Assembly (NCBI GenBank): GCA_902573385.1
Contig: CACGJS010000004.1
Location: 1 to 37,120 of the forward strand
Length of the DNA: 37,120 nucleotides
Reading direction: 5' to 3'
Origin: an uncultured Pelagibacteraceae bacterium
GTDB lineage: Bacteria; Pseudomonadota; Alphaproteobacteria; Pelagibacterales; Pelagibacteraceae
Under the pieces are notes generated by a model that worked only from the letters and a program-made list of their open reading frames with translations, did not search any database and was not told the DNA's origin. Numbering within the stretch: position 1 is the stretch's first letter; each line of letters opens with the position of its first letter. The position numbers and the translations under genes are program-made. Shown piece after piece: positions 17,786 through 27,298 of this stretch.

Positions 17786-19042
17786 ATGAATAAAATTCAA
17801 AAAATAAAAGCTCGTCAAGTTTTTGACAGCAGAGGAAATCCAACAATCGAAGCTGAAGTATATTCTAAAAATTTTAGTGCTTCTGCTATATGTCCATCTG
17901 GAGCATCTACAGGTACATTTGAAGCTTTTGAAAAAAGAGATAAAAATAATAAGAAGTATTTAGGTAAGAGTGTTTTTGGTGTAGTTAATTTGGTTAATAC
18001 AAAAATTTCGAAAAAACTTAAAGGCTTTAATGTTCATGATCAAGAGCGTATAGACACAATACTGATTAATCTTGATGGAACAAAACAAAAAACAAGCTTA
18101 GGTGCAAATGCAATTTTAGCTGTATCAATGGCTGTTAAAAAACTTTCAGCAAAGATTAAAAAAGTTCCTTTATATAAAACTTTTTTAGTAAAAAATAATT
18201 TTAAATTACCTTATCCGTTAATGAATATTATTAATGGTGGAGCTCATGCTAACAATGGTTTAAGAATTCAAGAATTTATGATTAGACCTGATAAAGCTAA
18301 AAACTTTACTGAAGCAATGCAAATATGTTTTATTGTGATTAACAATTTAAGAAATCTAATTAAAAAGAAAGGCCTATCAACATCTGTTGGAGATGAAGGT
18401 GGTTTTGCACCAATGATTAATAGTAATGAAGAAGCTTTAAATTTAATTGTTGATGCAATAAAAAAATCAGGTTTAAAAAATGGTAAAGATGTATCTATAT
18501 GTTTAGATGTTGCTGCAAATGAATTATATAAAAAAAAAAAGTATTCAATCCATTCTAAAAAATTTATTTCTATTGAGCAATCTATAAAAAAATATAAAAA
18601 AATTATTGATAAATATAAAATTAAATCAATTGAAGATCCTTTTGCAGAAAATGATTGGATATCTTGGAATAAAATAATGAAAAAAATAAAAAATGTTCAA
18701 ATTGTTGGTGATGACCTTTATGTTACTAATTTAGAAAGATTAAAAAAAGGTTTTTTAAATAATTCATCTAATTCAATATTAATTAAACTTAATCAAATTG
18801 GAACAGTTTCAGAAACACTTGAAGTTATCAAATTTGCCCAAATTATAGGCTTTAATACAATTATATCTCATAGATCAGGAGATAGTGAGGACACTTTTAT
18901 ATCGGACCTAGCAGTTGGAACTAATTCAAATCAAATTAAAACTGGATCCCTAGCTCGGTCAGAAAGAGTTGCTAAATATAATCAATTATTACGTATAGAA
19001 GAACAACTTGGAAAAAAAATAAAAATGAATAAGATTCATTAA
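17786..19042 (+). CDS. eno: Enolase
   Basis: It converts 2-phosphoglycerate to phosphoenolpyruvate. It retains ARQVFDSRGNPTIEAEV at the N-terminus, GGAHANNGLRIQEFM, VGDEGGFAP (catalytic Glu), IEDPFAENDW, LIKLNQIGT (catalytic Lys) and ISHRSGDSEDTFISDLAV. The 418-residue length is close to normal (about 425). It supplies PEP, the co-substrate of KdsA directly upstream. The junctions with kdsA and ftsB are gapless or overlapping. Confidence 0.98.
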   Translation: MNKIQKIKARQVFDSRGNPTIEAEVYSKNFSASAICPSGASTGTFEAFEKRDKNNKKYLGKSVFGVVNLVNTKISKKLKGFNVHDQERIDTILINLDGTKQKTSLGANAILAVSMAVKKLSAKIKKVPLYKTFLVKNNFKLPYPLMNIINGGAHANNGLRIQEFMIRPDKAKNFTEAMQICFIVINNLRNLIKKKGLSTSVGDEGGFAPMINSNEEALNLIVDAIKKSGLKNGKDVSICLDVAANELYKKKKYSIHSKKFISIEQSIKKYKKIIDKYKIKSIEDPFAENDWISWNKIMKKIKNVQIVGDDLYVTNLERLKKGFLNNSSNSILIKLNQIGTVSETLEVIKFAQIIGFNTIISHRSGDSEDTFISDLAVGTNSNQIKTGSLARSERVAKYNQLLRIEEQLGKKIKMNKIH

Positions 19043-19344
19043 TGTTTAGCAAAATCAAAAAAAATTATTTTTTATTAATTTCAACATTTTTAATCTTGTA
19101 TTTTTTCTTTAATCTTCTTGATGGTGAAAGAGGTCTTTTTTCATATTTTAAAAAAAAAGAAATTTTAATTTCATTGAAGAATAAAGAATCTAATTTATCA
19201 AATAAAATCAAAAACCTTGAGTTTAAAAACTCTTTATTAAGCAATAAATTGAATTTAGATTATGTTGAAGAAATTATTAGAGAAAAATTTTTATTTGGTA
19301 AAAAGGGGGAGACCCTTTATATAATAAAAGAGAATGAAAATTAG
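19042..19344 (+). CDS. ftsB: Septum formation initiator FtsB/DivIC family protein
   Basis: A 100-residue single-pass membrane protein with a membrane segment at about residues 9-25 and a coiled coil at about 40-72 ([20 protein letters not shown]), ending in [20 protein letters not shown], the FtsB/DivIC signature. FtsB joins FtsL and FtsQ in the divisome. The sequence is short and diverged, but the eno-ftsB neighbourhood supports the call. It overlaps lipA by 11 bp; the expected pyruvate dehydrogenase genes seen after ftsB in other alphaproteobacteria are not between them. Confidence 0.88.
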   Translation: MFSKIKKNYFLLISTFLILYFFFNLLDGERGLFSYFKKKEILISLKNKESNLSNKIKNLEFKNSLLSNKLNLDYVEEIIREKFLFGKKGETLYIIKENEN

Positions 19345-20272
19345 ACACCCTGAAAAAGTTAATAAACCTATTAGTCCAATTAAAAAAAAACCTGATTGGA
19401 TTCGATCTAAATTATTTAACAGTAAAGAGTTTTTTTTAACAAAAACTATTGTTAATAAGAATAATTTAGTAACTGTTTGTGAGGAAGCCAACTGTCCAAA
19501 TATTACAGAGTGTTGGAGTAAGCAACATGCTACATTTATGATTATGGGAGATACTTGCACAAGAGGTTGTGCTTTTTGTGATGTTAAAACTGGTAAACCT
19601 AGTCAGTTGGATATTTACGAGCCATATAAGATTGCGAATGCTGTTAAAAAATTAAACTTAAAACATGTTGTGGTTACGTCTGTAGATAGAGATGATTTGG
19701 ATGATGGTGGTTCAAATCATTTTTATGAAGTAATACTTCAAATAAGAAAAAAAAACCCTAAAACGACAATAGAAGTTTTAACACCTGATTTTTTGAGAAA
19801 GGGAGATTCTTATAAAAAAGTTTTAGAAGCAAATCCGGATGTTTTTAATCATAATATTGAGACTGTACCAAGTTTTTATTTAAAGGTAAGACCAGGTTCG
19901 AGATATCTTTCATCATTAGAACTTTTAAAAAATGCAAAAAAAATTAATAAAAAAATTTTTACAAAATCAGGAATAATGGTTGGTTTTGGAGAAAAAAAAG
20001 AAGAGATTTTACAAGTGATGGATGATTTAAAAGCAGCTGATGTGGATTTTTTAACTATTGGTCAATATCTTCAGCCATCTGTAAAACATTTTCCGTTAGA
20101 TAGATATTATACACCTGATGAATTTGACGAGCTAGGAACAATAGCTAAAGAAAAAGGTTTTTTATTAGTATCTTCATCTCCACTTACTAGATCATCTTAC
20201 CATGCTGATGAGGATTTTGTTCATCTTAAGCAAAATAGAAAAAAAAATATTAATGCCAAAAGCTTCAGTTAA
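19334..20272 (+). CDS. lipA: Lipoyl synthase LipA
   Basis: A radical-SAM enzyme that inserts two sulfur atoms into octanoyl groups on lipoyl domains. Both iron-sulfur clusters are supported: the auxiliary-cluster Cys49, Cys54, Cys60 ([12 protein letters not shown]) and the SAM-cluster CxxxCxxC at Cys75, Cys79, Cys82 (CTRGCAFC). The C-terminal RSSY motif ([11 protein letters not shown]), which ligates the auxiliary cluster, is present. It starts inside the 3' end of ftsB and its own last 20 bp overlap the following ratA-like gene. Confidence 0.97.
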   Translation: MKIRHPEKVNKPISPIKKKPDWIRSKLFNSKEFFLTKTIVNKNNLVTVCEEANCPNITECWSKQHATFMIMGDTCTRGCAFCDVKTGKPSQLDIYEPYKIANAVKKLNLKHVVVTSVDRDDLDDGGSNHFYEVILQIRKKNPKTTIEVLTPDFLRKGDSYKKVLEANPDVFNHNIETVPSFYLKVRPGSRYLSSLELLKNAKKINKKIFTKSGIMVGFGEKKEEILQVMDDLKAADVDFLTIGQYLQPSVKHFPLDRYYTPDEFDELGTIAKEKGFLLVSSSPLTRSSYHADEDFVHLKQNRKKNINAKSFS

Positions 20273-20702
20273 GAGGTTAATTGAGTGTAAAAAAGAAGAC
20301 TTGATAAATCTTGTTTTAGATATTGAAAAATATCCAAATTTTGTTCCTTTTTGTCTAGATTCAAAAATACATGATAAGAAAGAAAAAAAAGATTTATTAT
20401 TAATAGTTGCTGATTTAACTATAGGAAAAGGTCCACTTAAAGATACCTATAAGAGTGATGTAAAATTTAATAAAAAAACAGATTCAATTTATGTAACAAA
20501 TCTTGATGGTCCTTTAAAATATTTAGAAAATAAATGGTATTTTAAAGAAGAGAAAGGTTTTACAGAAGTGTCTTTTGATGTAGATTTTGAACTTAAAAAC
20601 CATTTTTTGAATATAATTATGACCAAATCTTTTCAATTTGGATTAGATAAAATTGCTGATGCTTTTCAAAAAAGAGCTGAAGAATTATTTAATAAAAGCT
20701 AA
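20253..20702 (+). CDS. RatA/Coq10-type ubiquinone-binding START-domain protein
   Basis: It belongs to the START/polyketide-cyclase-like COQ10/RatA family: [16 protein letters not shown] near the N-terminus, [18 protein letters not shown] in the middle, and [16 protein letters not shown] with a final amphipathic helix. Members bind ubiquinone or isoprenoid lipids. The start was placed at the ATG at 20253 (149 residues) rather than an earlier in-frame ATG at 20202, because the family motif begins shortly after it and the longer form would run 71 bp into lipA. The lipA-coq10/ratA neighbourhood is common in alphaproteobacteria. The 3' end overlaps the convergent pncC gene by 18 bp. Confidence 0.85.
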   Translation: MPKASVKRLIECKKEDLINLVLDIEKYPNFVPFCLDSKIHDKKEKKDLLLIVADLTIGKGPLKDTYKSDVKFNKKTDSIYVTNLDGPLKYLENKWYFKEEKGFTEVSFDVDFELKNHFLNIIMTKSFQFGLDKIADAFQKRAEELFNKS

Positions 20703-21158
20703 AATTAGATTTAATGCACTATTAACACTAGCTATTTGGATCGATTTCCTTTTTTTATTTTTAAATATATATTTTTTAACTAAAGTTTTGTTACTTTTTT
20801 TAATACCTATGTAAACTAAACCAACAGGTTTTAGTTCAGTTCCACCTTTAGGTCCAGCAACTCCAGTAATTGATAGAGAAATATTAGTTTTGCTGATTTT
20901 GCTTAAATTTTTAACCATAGATAAACAAGTCTCATAGCTTACAGCCCCATACTTCATTATTGTTTTTTTAGGAACTTTAAGAATGTTAATTTTGGCTTGG
21001 TTTGAATAAGTGACCAAACCAAGAGTAAAAATTTTAGATGACCCACTTATTGAAGTAATTGAACTTGAAAGCAAACCACCAGTACAGGATTCTGCAAAAG
21101 AAACTTTAAGTTTTTTTGCACGTAGTAATTTAACTAATTTTTGAGAAAGTTTTTTCAA
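20685..21158 (-). CDS. CinA C-terminal-domain nicotinamide-nucleotide amidohydrolase (PncC-like)
   Basis: A 157-residue stand-alone CinA C-terminal domain, the form that deamidates nicotinamide mononucleotide in NAD recycling (PncC). The motifs VSFAESCTGGLLSSSITSISGSS (about 19-41), GLVTYSNQAK, GAVSYETC and SITGVAGPKGGTELKPVGLVYIG are clear. The start is TTG at 21158-21156, which overlaps the pgpA stop as TTGA; no ATG lies upstream of the conserved motif, and the overlap supports translational coupling. The N-terminal MoaB-like domain of full-length CinA is absent. Confidence 0.9.
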   Translation of the reverse strand: MKKLSQKLVKLLRAKKLKVSFAESCTGGLLSSSITSISGSSKIFTLGLVTYSNQAKINILKVPKKTIMKYGAVSYETCLSMVKNLSKISKTNISLSITGVAGPKGGTELKPVGLVYIGIKKSNKTLVKKYIFKNKKRKSIQIASVNSALNLILAFIK

Positions 21159-21646
21159 GAAGTAATTACCATATATAAAACAAGAACAGCAACAACATAT
21201 AAACCAGCTACAACATCGTCCATAACAACACCAAAACTGTTCTTAAAATTTTTATCATAATAACTTACTGGGTAGGGTTTTGCGATGTCAAATATTCTAA
21301 ATAAAATGAACATAATGAAATAAAATGTTAAAATTTGACTAGTTTCTTTTGTTCCTTCATGTGCGATTTCATAAAGACATATAGGAATTGATTGACCAAC
21401 AAACTCATCAATTACTACTTCTTTTGGATCTTTATTATCCAAGTTTTTGATAAAAATATTTACCGCATAAAGAGAAATGAAAAAAATAATTATTATTCCA
21501 ACTAAAACAATATTTGGTGAAATGTTTAATATATGAAATATAAAAAATAAAAATATTGTAGTTACTAAAGAAGCATAGCTACCAGGGATTTTTTTTAATT
21601 TTCCTATTCCGAATAATGTAACAAATAAAAAAATAGTTTTATTCAT
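21155..21646 (-). CDS. pgpA: Phosphatidylglycerophosphatase A
   Basis: It dephosphorylates phosphatidylglycerophosphate to phosphatidylglycerol at the inner membrane. The 163-residue protein has the opening GIGKLKKIPGSYASLVTT motif, membrane segments at about 27-45 and 48-66, and the conserved acidic DPKEVVIDEFVGQ motif (about 83-95), with FRIFDIAKPYP and GVVMDDVVAGLY near the C-terminus. It lies in the ispDF-pgpA-pncC order typical of alphaproteobacteria, overlapping ispDF by 8 bp and pncC by 4 bp. Confidence 0.95.
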   Translation of the reverse strand: MNKTIFLFVTLFGIGKLKKIPGSYASLVTTIFLFFIFHILNISPNIVLVGIIIIFFISLYAVNIFIKNLDNKDPKEVVIDEFVGQSIPICLYEIAHEGTKETSQILTFYFIMFILFRIFDIAKPYPVSYYDKNFKNSFGVVMDDVVAGLYVVAVLVLYMVITS

Positions 21647-22754
21647 ATCTTATAACTGAAGCTATTACTTCACATGCTATAGCTTTTTCTTTTCCAATTA
21701 TACCTAATTTTTCAGTTGTTTTTCCCTTTATATTAATTTGTGAATTGGTTAATCTACACAACTTACTTATACAATTAATCATTTTATTTTTATATTTTTT
21801 TATTTTTGGTTTTTGTGTGATTATATTTATATCAATATTATTTATTATAAATTTTTTAGAATTTATTTCTTTAACAACTTGATGTAATAAAATAGTTGAT
21901 CTAATATTTTTAAATTTTTTATTTTTATTTGAAAATTTTTCACCAATATCACCTTTACTACAAGCACCCAGCAAGGCATCTGTTATAGCATGTAAAACAG
22001 GATCACCGTCAGAATGACCTAATGTTCCAACTTTAGAGGGTATCTTAATTCCACCCAAATATAATTTTTTATTTGGGACCAACCTATGTACATCAAAGCC
22101 AATACCATATTTTATCAAATTTTGAGTTTTAATATCAGAACTTATTGTTATTTTCTTATTAAAAATTTCACCATTAATTAATTTAATTTTTTTACCTGCA
22201 TTTATAAACAAATTAGCATCATCAGTTATGTTTATACTTTTATCATTTTGTAATTTGTATAATTTTTTATAATTAAAAGCCTGTGGAGTTTGAGTTAAAT
22301 ATATATTTTCTCTTTTTAAATTTATAATTTTATTTAGAGATTTTTGTTTTACAGAGTCGTTAACTTTAATAGCTGGAACTACACAGTCATTAAAATTTAA
22401 TTCTTTATCTAATTTTCTTAAAAGTTTTAAAGTAAAATTTGGCCTAGCAGCATCATGTATCATTACTTTTTTAATATTTTTATTCTTTATACTTTTTAAG
22501 CCTCTATAAGCAGAGTCTGCTCTTGTTTTCCCCCCAATTATAAATCTAATTTTTTTTAGATTTAAATTCTTAATAAATTTTTTATGTTTTTTATTAATTA
22601 CAACTACTATTTTGCTAAATTTCCTATATTTTTTAGCTTTATCTATAGAGTGAAGTATTAAGGGTTTTCCCTTATATAATGTGTATGGTTTAGGTATTTT
22701 TGAATTAAATCTTTTACTTTCTCCACCTGCTAGTATGATAAAACAATTACTCAT
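21639..22754 (-). CDS. ispDF: Bifunctional IspD/IspF isoprenoid biosynthesis enzyme
   Basis: It fuses two MEP-pathway steps: the cytidylyltransferase that makes CDP-methylerythritol (IspD, about 1-212) and the cyclase that makes MEcPP (IspF, about 215-371). IspD motifs are ILAGGESKRF, KPLILHSID, GGKTRADSAYRGL and IHDAARPN. IspF begins with GIGFDVHRL and contains LGHSDGDPVLHAITDALLGA; zinc ligands Asp221, His223 and His255 are intact. Such fusions are typical of alpha- and epsilonproteobacteria. It uses CTP, made by PyrG. It is divergent from ntrY across 33 bp. Confidence 0.96.
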   Translation of the reverse strand: MSNCFIILAGGESKRFNSKIPKPYTLYKGKPLILHSIDKAKKYRKFSKIVVVINKKHKKFIKNLNLKKIRFIIGGKTRADSAYRGLKSIKNKNIKKVMIHDAARPNFTLKLLRKLDKELNFNDCVVPAIKVNDSVKQKSLNKIINLKRENIYLTQTPQAFNYKKLYKLQNDKSINITDDANLFINAGKKIKLINGEIFNKKITISSDIKTQNLIKYGIGFDVHRLVPNKKLYLGGIKIPSKVGTLGHSDGDPVLHAITDALLGACSKGDIGEKFSNKNKKFKNIRSTILLHQVVKEINSKKFIINNIDINIITQKPKIKKYKNKMINCISKLCRLTNSQINIKGKTTEKLGIIGKEKAIACEVIASVIRYE

Positions 22755-22787
22755 GATTAATATATATATTAGTTTATTTATCTCATA
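22755..22787. promoter_or_regulatory. Divergent promoter region between ispDF and ntrY
   Basis: The 33-bp gap must serve both directions, so promoters probably reach into the coding sequences. It contains a perfect 14-bp AT-only palindrome, TAATATATATATTA, at 22758-22771. No ribosome binding site is obvious before either start codon. Promoter role is inferred from orientation alone. Confidence 0.4.
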
Positions 22788-24566
22788 ATGATTGATTTTA
22801 TCAAAAAAAATATATTTATTACGATTATATTCATAACTACACTATCATTAGGTTTTTTAACATTTTTAACTTTTATTGATAAAAGTATCATTAAACTTAA
22901 TGAATTTAACCTTCAGGTATTACTTATTGCAGATATTATTCTTTTATTAGTTTTTTTTATAATAATATTTAATGAAATCAGAAATTATTTAAAAAAAGAT
23001 ATCAATACCGATGGATCAATAACCAATCGTAAATATATAATTTTTTTTTCATCATTTACACTTATACCATCAATTTTAATTTCAATTTTTTCATTATTTT
23101 TATTTTCTTTTGCCTTAGAAAAGTATTTAGATAAGAAGATAACAACAGCAGTAAATAATTCATACGAGATAGCTAGAAAATATGTAGAAGAAGTTAAAAA
23201 TAAAATTGAATCAGATATTGTATTAATTGCATATGATTTAGAAAAAAATATTAGTATTTTTTATGATAATCCTAAAAGATTTATAAACATAATTAAGGCT
23301 CAAAAATTAATTAGAAGTGTTGATGAAATACACTTAATTGATAGTTCAGGGAATTTAATTGTTTCAACTTTAAATAATAGTAAATCTTATGAACCTCCAT
23401 CATCGAAAGGTTTAGAAATGGTTTTTAATGAAGAAAGACCTTTAAAAATAATAAACGCTTTTGAAAATAAATCATCTGCTTTATTGAAAATGTCTGGATA
23501 TATCGATACTTATTTATATGTTGTAAAATTTTTAGACGCAGATATTTCAAATTATTTGACTCAGTCTCAAGAGGCTGTAAGCTTTTATTATACTGTTGAG
23601 GATCAAAGAAGTGGCATTAAAATTTCATTCATTTTTATTTATATTGTAATTGTAACATTATTATTATTTCTATCTATTTCTATTGCTATTAAGTTTACTT
23701 CTAAATTTTTTAAATCAATTAGTAATTTGATTATAGCTTCCTCTAATATAGGTAAAGGTTATCTAGAAACTAAAGTTCCAGAAATAGAAACAGATAAAGA
23801 AATTGAAATATTAAATAAAAATTTTAATTTAATGATTGATCAGTTGAAAACCCAACAAGAAAAACTACTAATTGATGAAAGACACGAAGCATGGGAAAAT
23901 GTTGCAAGAAAATTAGCACACGAAATTAAAAATCCACTTACACCAATACAATTAACTATTGATAATTTAAAAAAAAAATATAGCAATTTAATCGAAACAT
24001 CTGAAAAAGATAATTTTAACAATTATCTTAAAATTATTTATAATCAAATTAAACAAATAGAAAGTTTAGTCAATGAATTTTCTGATTTTGCTAGAATGCC
24101 AAAACCAATTTTAAAAGAAAATAATTTAATCACTATACTAAAAGAAAATATTAAATTATTAAGTGAAGTTGATGTATCCTTGAAGATTAACTTTAAGTAT
24201 GAAAAAGATAAAATAATTTTTGTTTGTGATAGTGAACAAATTTCTCGAGTATTTTTTAATTTAATTAAAAACTCAATTGAGAGTATTCAAGAAAAACACA
24301 GTAAAAAAGATGATTTTATTAAGAAAATTGATATAGAAATAATAAGTAAAAGTGATTATATAGAATTTACAATTATTGATAACGGACTAGGTTTTTCTGA
24401 GCAAAATTTAAAAGACATTATTAAACCATATTTTACAACTAAATCTAAAGGTAGTGGTCTTGGTTTATCAATAGTTAATAAAATTATAAATGATCACGAT
24501 GGTACAATTAAATTTATACAACAAAAAATTGGTGCTAAGGTTATTATAAATTTCAAAAAAAAATGA
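22788..24566 (+). CDS. ntrY: NtrY-like sensor histidine kinase
   Basis: Membrane sensor of the NtrY/NtrX nitrogen and redox system. Three N-terminal membrane segments (about 9-30, 44-65, 84-111), an extracytoplasmic sensor region (about 112-275) and a fourth segment (about 277-301) lead into a HAMP domain (about 302-355). The HisKA phosphoacceptor is His378 in RKLAHEIKNPLTP, and the ATPase domain shows the N-box FFNLIKNSIESI, DNGLGF and GSGLGLSIV. At 592 residues it is shorter than typical NtrY (about 750); the PAS domain usually found between HAMP and HisKA is not visible. It overlaps ntrX by 4 bp. Confidence 0.92.
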   Translation: MIDFIKKNIFITIIFITTLSLGFLTFLTFIDKSIIKLNEFNLQVLLIADIILLLVFFIIIFNEIRNYLKKDINTDGSITNRKYIIFFSSFTLIPSILISIFSLFLFSFALEKYLDKKITTAVNNSYEIARKYVEEVKNKIESDIVLIAYDLEKNISIFYDNPKRFINIIKAQKLIRSVDEIHLIDSSGNLIVSTLNNSKSYEPPSSKGLEMVFNEERPLKIINAFENKSSALLKMSGYIDTYLYVVKFLDADISNYLTQSQEAVSFYYTVEDQRSGIKISFIFIYIVIVTLLLFLSISIAIKFTSKFFKSISNLIIASSNIGKGYLETKVPEIETDKEIEILNKNFNLMIDQLKTQQEKLLIDERHEAWENVARKLAHEIKNPLTPIQLTIDNLKKKYSNLIETSEKDNFNNYLKIIYNQIKQIESLVNEFSDFARMPKPILKENNLITILKENIKLLSEVDVSLKINFKYEKDKIIFVCDSEQISRVFFNLIKNSIESIQEKHSKKDDFIKKIDIEIISKSDYIEFTIIDNGLGFSEQNLKDIIKPYFTTKSKGSGLGLSIVNKIINDHDGTIKFIQQKIGAKVIINFKKK

Positions 24567-25918
24567 CTACAGAAATACTAATCATAGATGATAATCCTGA
24601 TATTAGAAATATTTTAAATGATTTAATTAGTGACGTTGGTTATAAAACTAGAGTTGCAGCTAATTATAATCAGGCACTCTCTGAGATTGATAAAAAACTT
24701 CCTGACGTAGCAATTATAGATGTTAAACTTGATAAAGGTGATAATGATGGAATTGAATTATTAAACCATATAAAAAAAAAAAATAAAGAAGTCCCCGTTA
24801 TTATAATTTCAGGGCATGCAAATATAGAAATGGCAGTTAAATCATTAAAGTCAGGTGCTTTTGAATTTATACAAAAACCTTTTGACGAAACTAGATTAAT
24901 GAATTTTGTTAATAGAGCGGTCGAAAATGTTAGATTAAAAGTTAAAAATAATGAGCTTGAATCTAAATTATTTCACTCATATGAATTAATAGGAAGCAGT
25001 CAAAATATAGAAAAAATTAAGAATCAAATAATAAAATTATCAAAAACAGAAAGTAGAATTTTTATAAATGGTCCAACTGGTTGTGGAAAAGAATTAATAG
25101 CACGAAAAATTCATAAATTATCAAACAGAAATAATCATCCATTTGTAATTTTAAATGCTGCATTATTAGATGTTAAAAAGTATGAATTGGAACTTTTTGG
25201 TGAAGAAAGATCTAATGGGTCAATAGTTTATGGTTCTTTAGAAAAAGCAAGTGCTGGAACTTTACTAATTGATGAAGTTTCTGAAATCCCACTAGAGACT
25301 CAATCTAAAATTTTAAGAGTTTTAATAGATCAAAAATTTAAAAGAGTTAATGGAGATCATGACATAAAAGTTAATGTTAGAATTATTTGTTCTTCAACAA
25401 AAAATATTAAAAATGAAATTTCCTTAGGAAATTTTAGAGAAGATTTATTTCATAGATTAAATGTTTTTCAAATTGATGTTGACCCGTTAAATAAGAGAAT
25501 TAATGATATATCATTATTAATTGATTATTTTTCAAAAAAGATATCAGAAAATTATAATTTAAAAAAATTTACTATTGATAGCAATAATCATTACTTAATT
25601 AATTATGATTGGCCTGGTAATGTGAGAGAATTAAGAAATTTAATTGAAAGAATAGCAATTTTAGCGCCAGACAGTAAAGAGAAAATATCTAATATAATTA
25701 AAGAATCATTAAAAAATTCTGAAAATGATAATTTCATAACAGATAATTCGTTATCAGTTCCACTAAAAGAGGCTAGAGAAAATTTTGAAAAAAATTATTT
25801 AACCACACAATTGAAAAAATTTAGTGGAAATATATCTAAAACGGCAAAATTTGTAGGTATGGAACGATCTGCTTTACATAGAAAATTGAAGGGTTTAGGA
25901 GTAAAGGATTTAAATTAG
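24563..25918 (+). CDS. ntrX: NtrX-like response regulator
   Basis: Cognate regulator of NtrY. The receiver domain (1-120) has DD at 9-10, phosphoacceptor Asp53 (AIIDVKL) and Lys105 (IQKPFDE). The AAA+ domain (about 140-370) has Walker A GPTGCGKE (170-177) and Walker B LLIDE. The GAFTGA loop used to contact sigma-54 is replaced by a sequence around 214-225 (FGEERSNGSIVYGSL), as in other NtrX proteins, so it should not be a sigma-54 activator. The C-terminus is a Fis-type helix-turn-helix (GNISKTAKFVGMERSALHRKLKGLG). trkA starts two bases after its stop. Confidence 0.93.
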   Translation: MTTEILIIDDNPDIRNILNDLISDVGYKTRVAANYNQALSEIDKKLPDVAIIDVKLDKGDNDGIELLNHIKKKNKEVPVIIISGHANIEMAVKSLKSGAFEFIQKPFDETRLMNFVNRAVENVRLKVKNNELESKLFHSYELIGSSQNIEKIKNQIIKLSKTESRIFINGPTGCGKELIARKIHKLSNRNNHPFVILNAALLDVKKYELELFGEERSNGSIVYGSLEKASAGTLLIDEVSEIPLETQSKILRVLIDQKFKRVNGDHDIKVNVRIICSSTKNIKNEISLGNFREDLFHRLNVFQIDVDPLNKRINDISLLIDYFSKKISENYNLKKFTIDSNNHYLINYDWPGNVRELRNLIERIAILAPDSKEKISNIIKESLKNSENDNFITDNSLSVPLKEARENFEKNYLTTQLKKFSGNISKTAKFVGMERSALHRKLKGLGVKDLN

Positions 25919-25919
25919 T

Positions 25920-27293
25920 ATGAACATTATAGTTTGTGGCGCTGGAAGGGTTGGATTTACTATAGCAAAACTATTAAGTGACCAAAATCATTCAATTACA
26001 GTAATAGACCAATCAAGTGAAGATATCCAAAAAATCAATGATAGTTTGGACGTTAAAGCAATAGTTGGAAAAGCGACGTATCCATCTATTTTAGAAAATG
26101 CAAATGCTTCTGAAGCAGATATGATAATAGCAGTTACTCGAAATGATGAAATTAATATGTTGATTTGTCAAATTGCTTATTCAATTTTTAATGTTCAAAA
26201 AAAAATTGCAAGAATAAGATCTCAAGATTATCTAAATCCAAAATTTACAAAGGTATATAATAAAGAAAATTTACCTATAGATGTTATTATTTCTCCAGAA
26301 ATTGAAATAGCTAAGTCCATTCAGAGAAAATTAGAAGCTCCAGGAGCATTAGACAATGTCCCTTTTGCTAAAAATAAAATTAGATTACTTGAAATTTTAG
26401 TAAATAGTAATTGTCCATTAATAGATATAAAACTTCAAGACCTTACAAAAAAATTTCCTAAATTAGAAGCTAATATTCTAGGAGTTATTAGAAATGAAAA
26501 ATTTAATATTCTTAAAAAGAGTGATGTAATGAAAAAAGGAGATAAAGCTTATGTTATTATTAATGCATCTCAAATGGAATTAACTTTGTCAGCATTTGGT
26601 CATAACGAAAAGATTTCAAATAAAATTTTGATAATTGGTGGTGGTAATATTGGATTTAATCTTGCAAAAAATATTGAAGAATCTTTTGAATCACCAAGAA
26701 TTAAGATTATAGAAAAAAATAAAGAAAGAGCAGAATTTATTGCTGGTGAACTTAATAATTCAATAATTATAAATGGTAATGGTCTTGACGAAGATGTTCT
26801 AGAGGAAGCAAATTTAGAAGAACTTGAAACGGTATTAGCTTTAACTAATGATGATGAAGATAATTTAATGGTAAGTGTTTTGGTTGAAAAATTTTCTAAA
26901 GAAAAAAGAACTATGGCTCTTATTAATAAACCAAATTATTCATTACTACAATCATCTTTAAAAATTGATGACTTGATTGATCCTAGGATGAATACAGTTT
27001 CAAGTATACTGAAACATGTTCATAAAGGAACTATTGAAACTGCCTATACCATACTAAATGGTGAATATGAAGTTTTAGAAGCAGATATAATTGAAACGTC
27101 TGAATTAATTAATAAAGAGCTAAAAAATTCAAACTTACCAGAAGAGATTAGAATCGGAGCAATACTAAGAGGCGAAGATATAATAATACCTAGATCAAAT
27201 TTTATTTTTCAAAAAGACGATATAGTTGTTTTTCTTGCTAAAAGAGATCAATTACCAACAGTCGAAAATATATTTAGAATTAGTTCTATTTAA
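25920..27293 (+). CDS. trkA: Trk potassium uptake regulatory subunit TrkA
   Basis: Cytoplasmic NAD-binding gating subunit of the Trk potassium transporter. The 457 residues contain two copies of the RCK unit. The first Rossmann fold begins VCGAGRVGFTIAKLL (residues 5-19), with a first TrkA-C domain at about 140-220. The second fold begins IIGGGNIGFNLAKNI (about 238-252), with a second TrkA-C domain to the end (IIPRSNFIFQKDDIVVFLA). In many alphaproteobacteria trkA follows ntrYX, as here, and trkH directly follows. Confidence 0.96.
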   Translation: MNIIVCGAGRVGFTIAKLLSDQNHSITVIDQSSEDIQKINDSLDVKAIVGKATYPSILENANASEADMIIAVTRNDEINMLICQIAYSIFNVQKKIARIRSQDYLNPKFTKVYNKENLPIDVIISPEIEIAKSIQRKLEAPGALDNVPFAKNKIRLLEILVNSNCPLIDIKLQDLTKKFPKLEANILGVIRNEKFNILKKSDVMKKGDKAYVIINASQMELTLSAFGHNEKISNKILIIGGGNIGFNLAKNIEESFESPRIKIIEKNKERAEFIAGELNNSIIINGNGLDEDVLEEANLEELETVLALTNDDEDNLMVSVLVEKFSKEKRTMALINKPNYSLLQSSLKIDDLIDPRMNTVSSILKHVHKGTIETAYTILNGEYEVLEADIIETSELINKELKNSNLPEEIRIGAILRGEDIIIPRSNFIFQKDDIVVFLAKRDQLPTVENIFRISSI

Positions 27294-27298
27294 TTTTG

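Noticed and set aside
20202..20252. Earlier ATG at 20202 for the RatA/Coq10-like protein
   Set aside because: It would add 17 residues overlapping lipA by 71 bp and lying before the conserved domain; the ATG at 20253 fits the family better.
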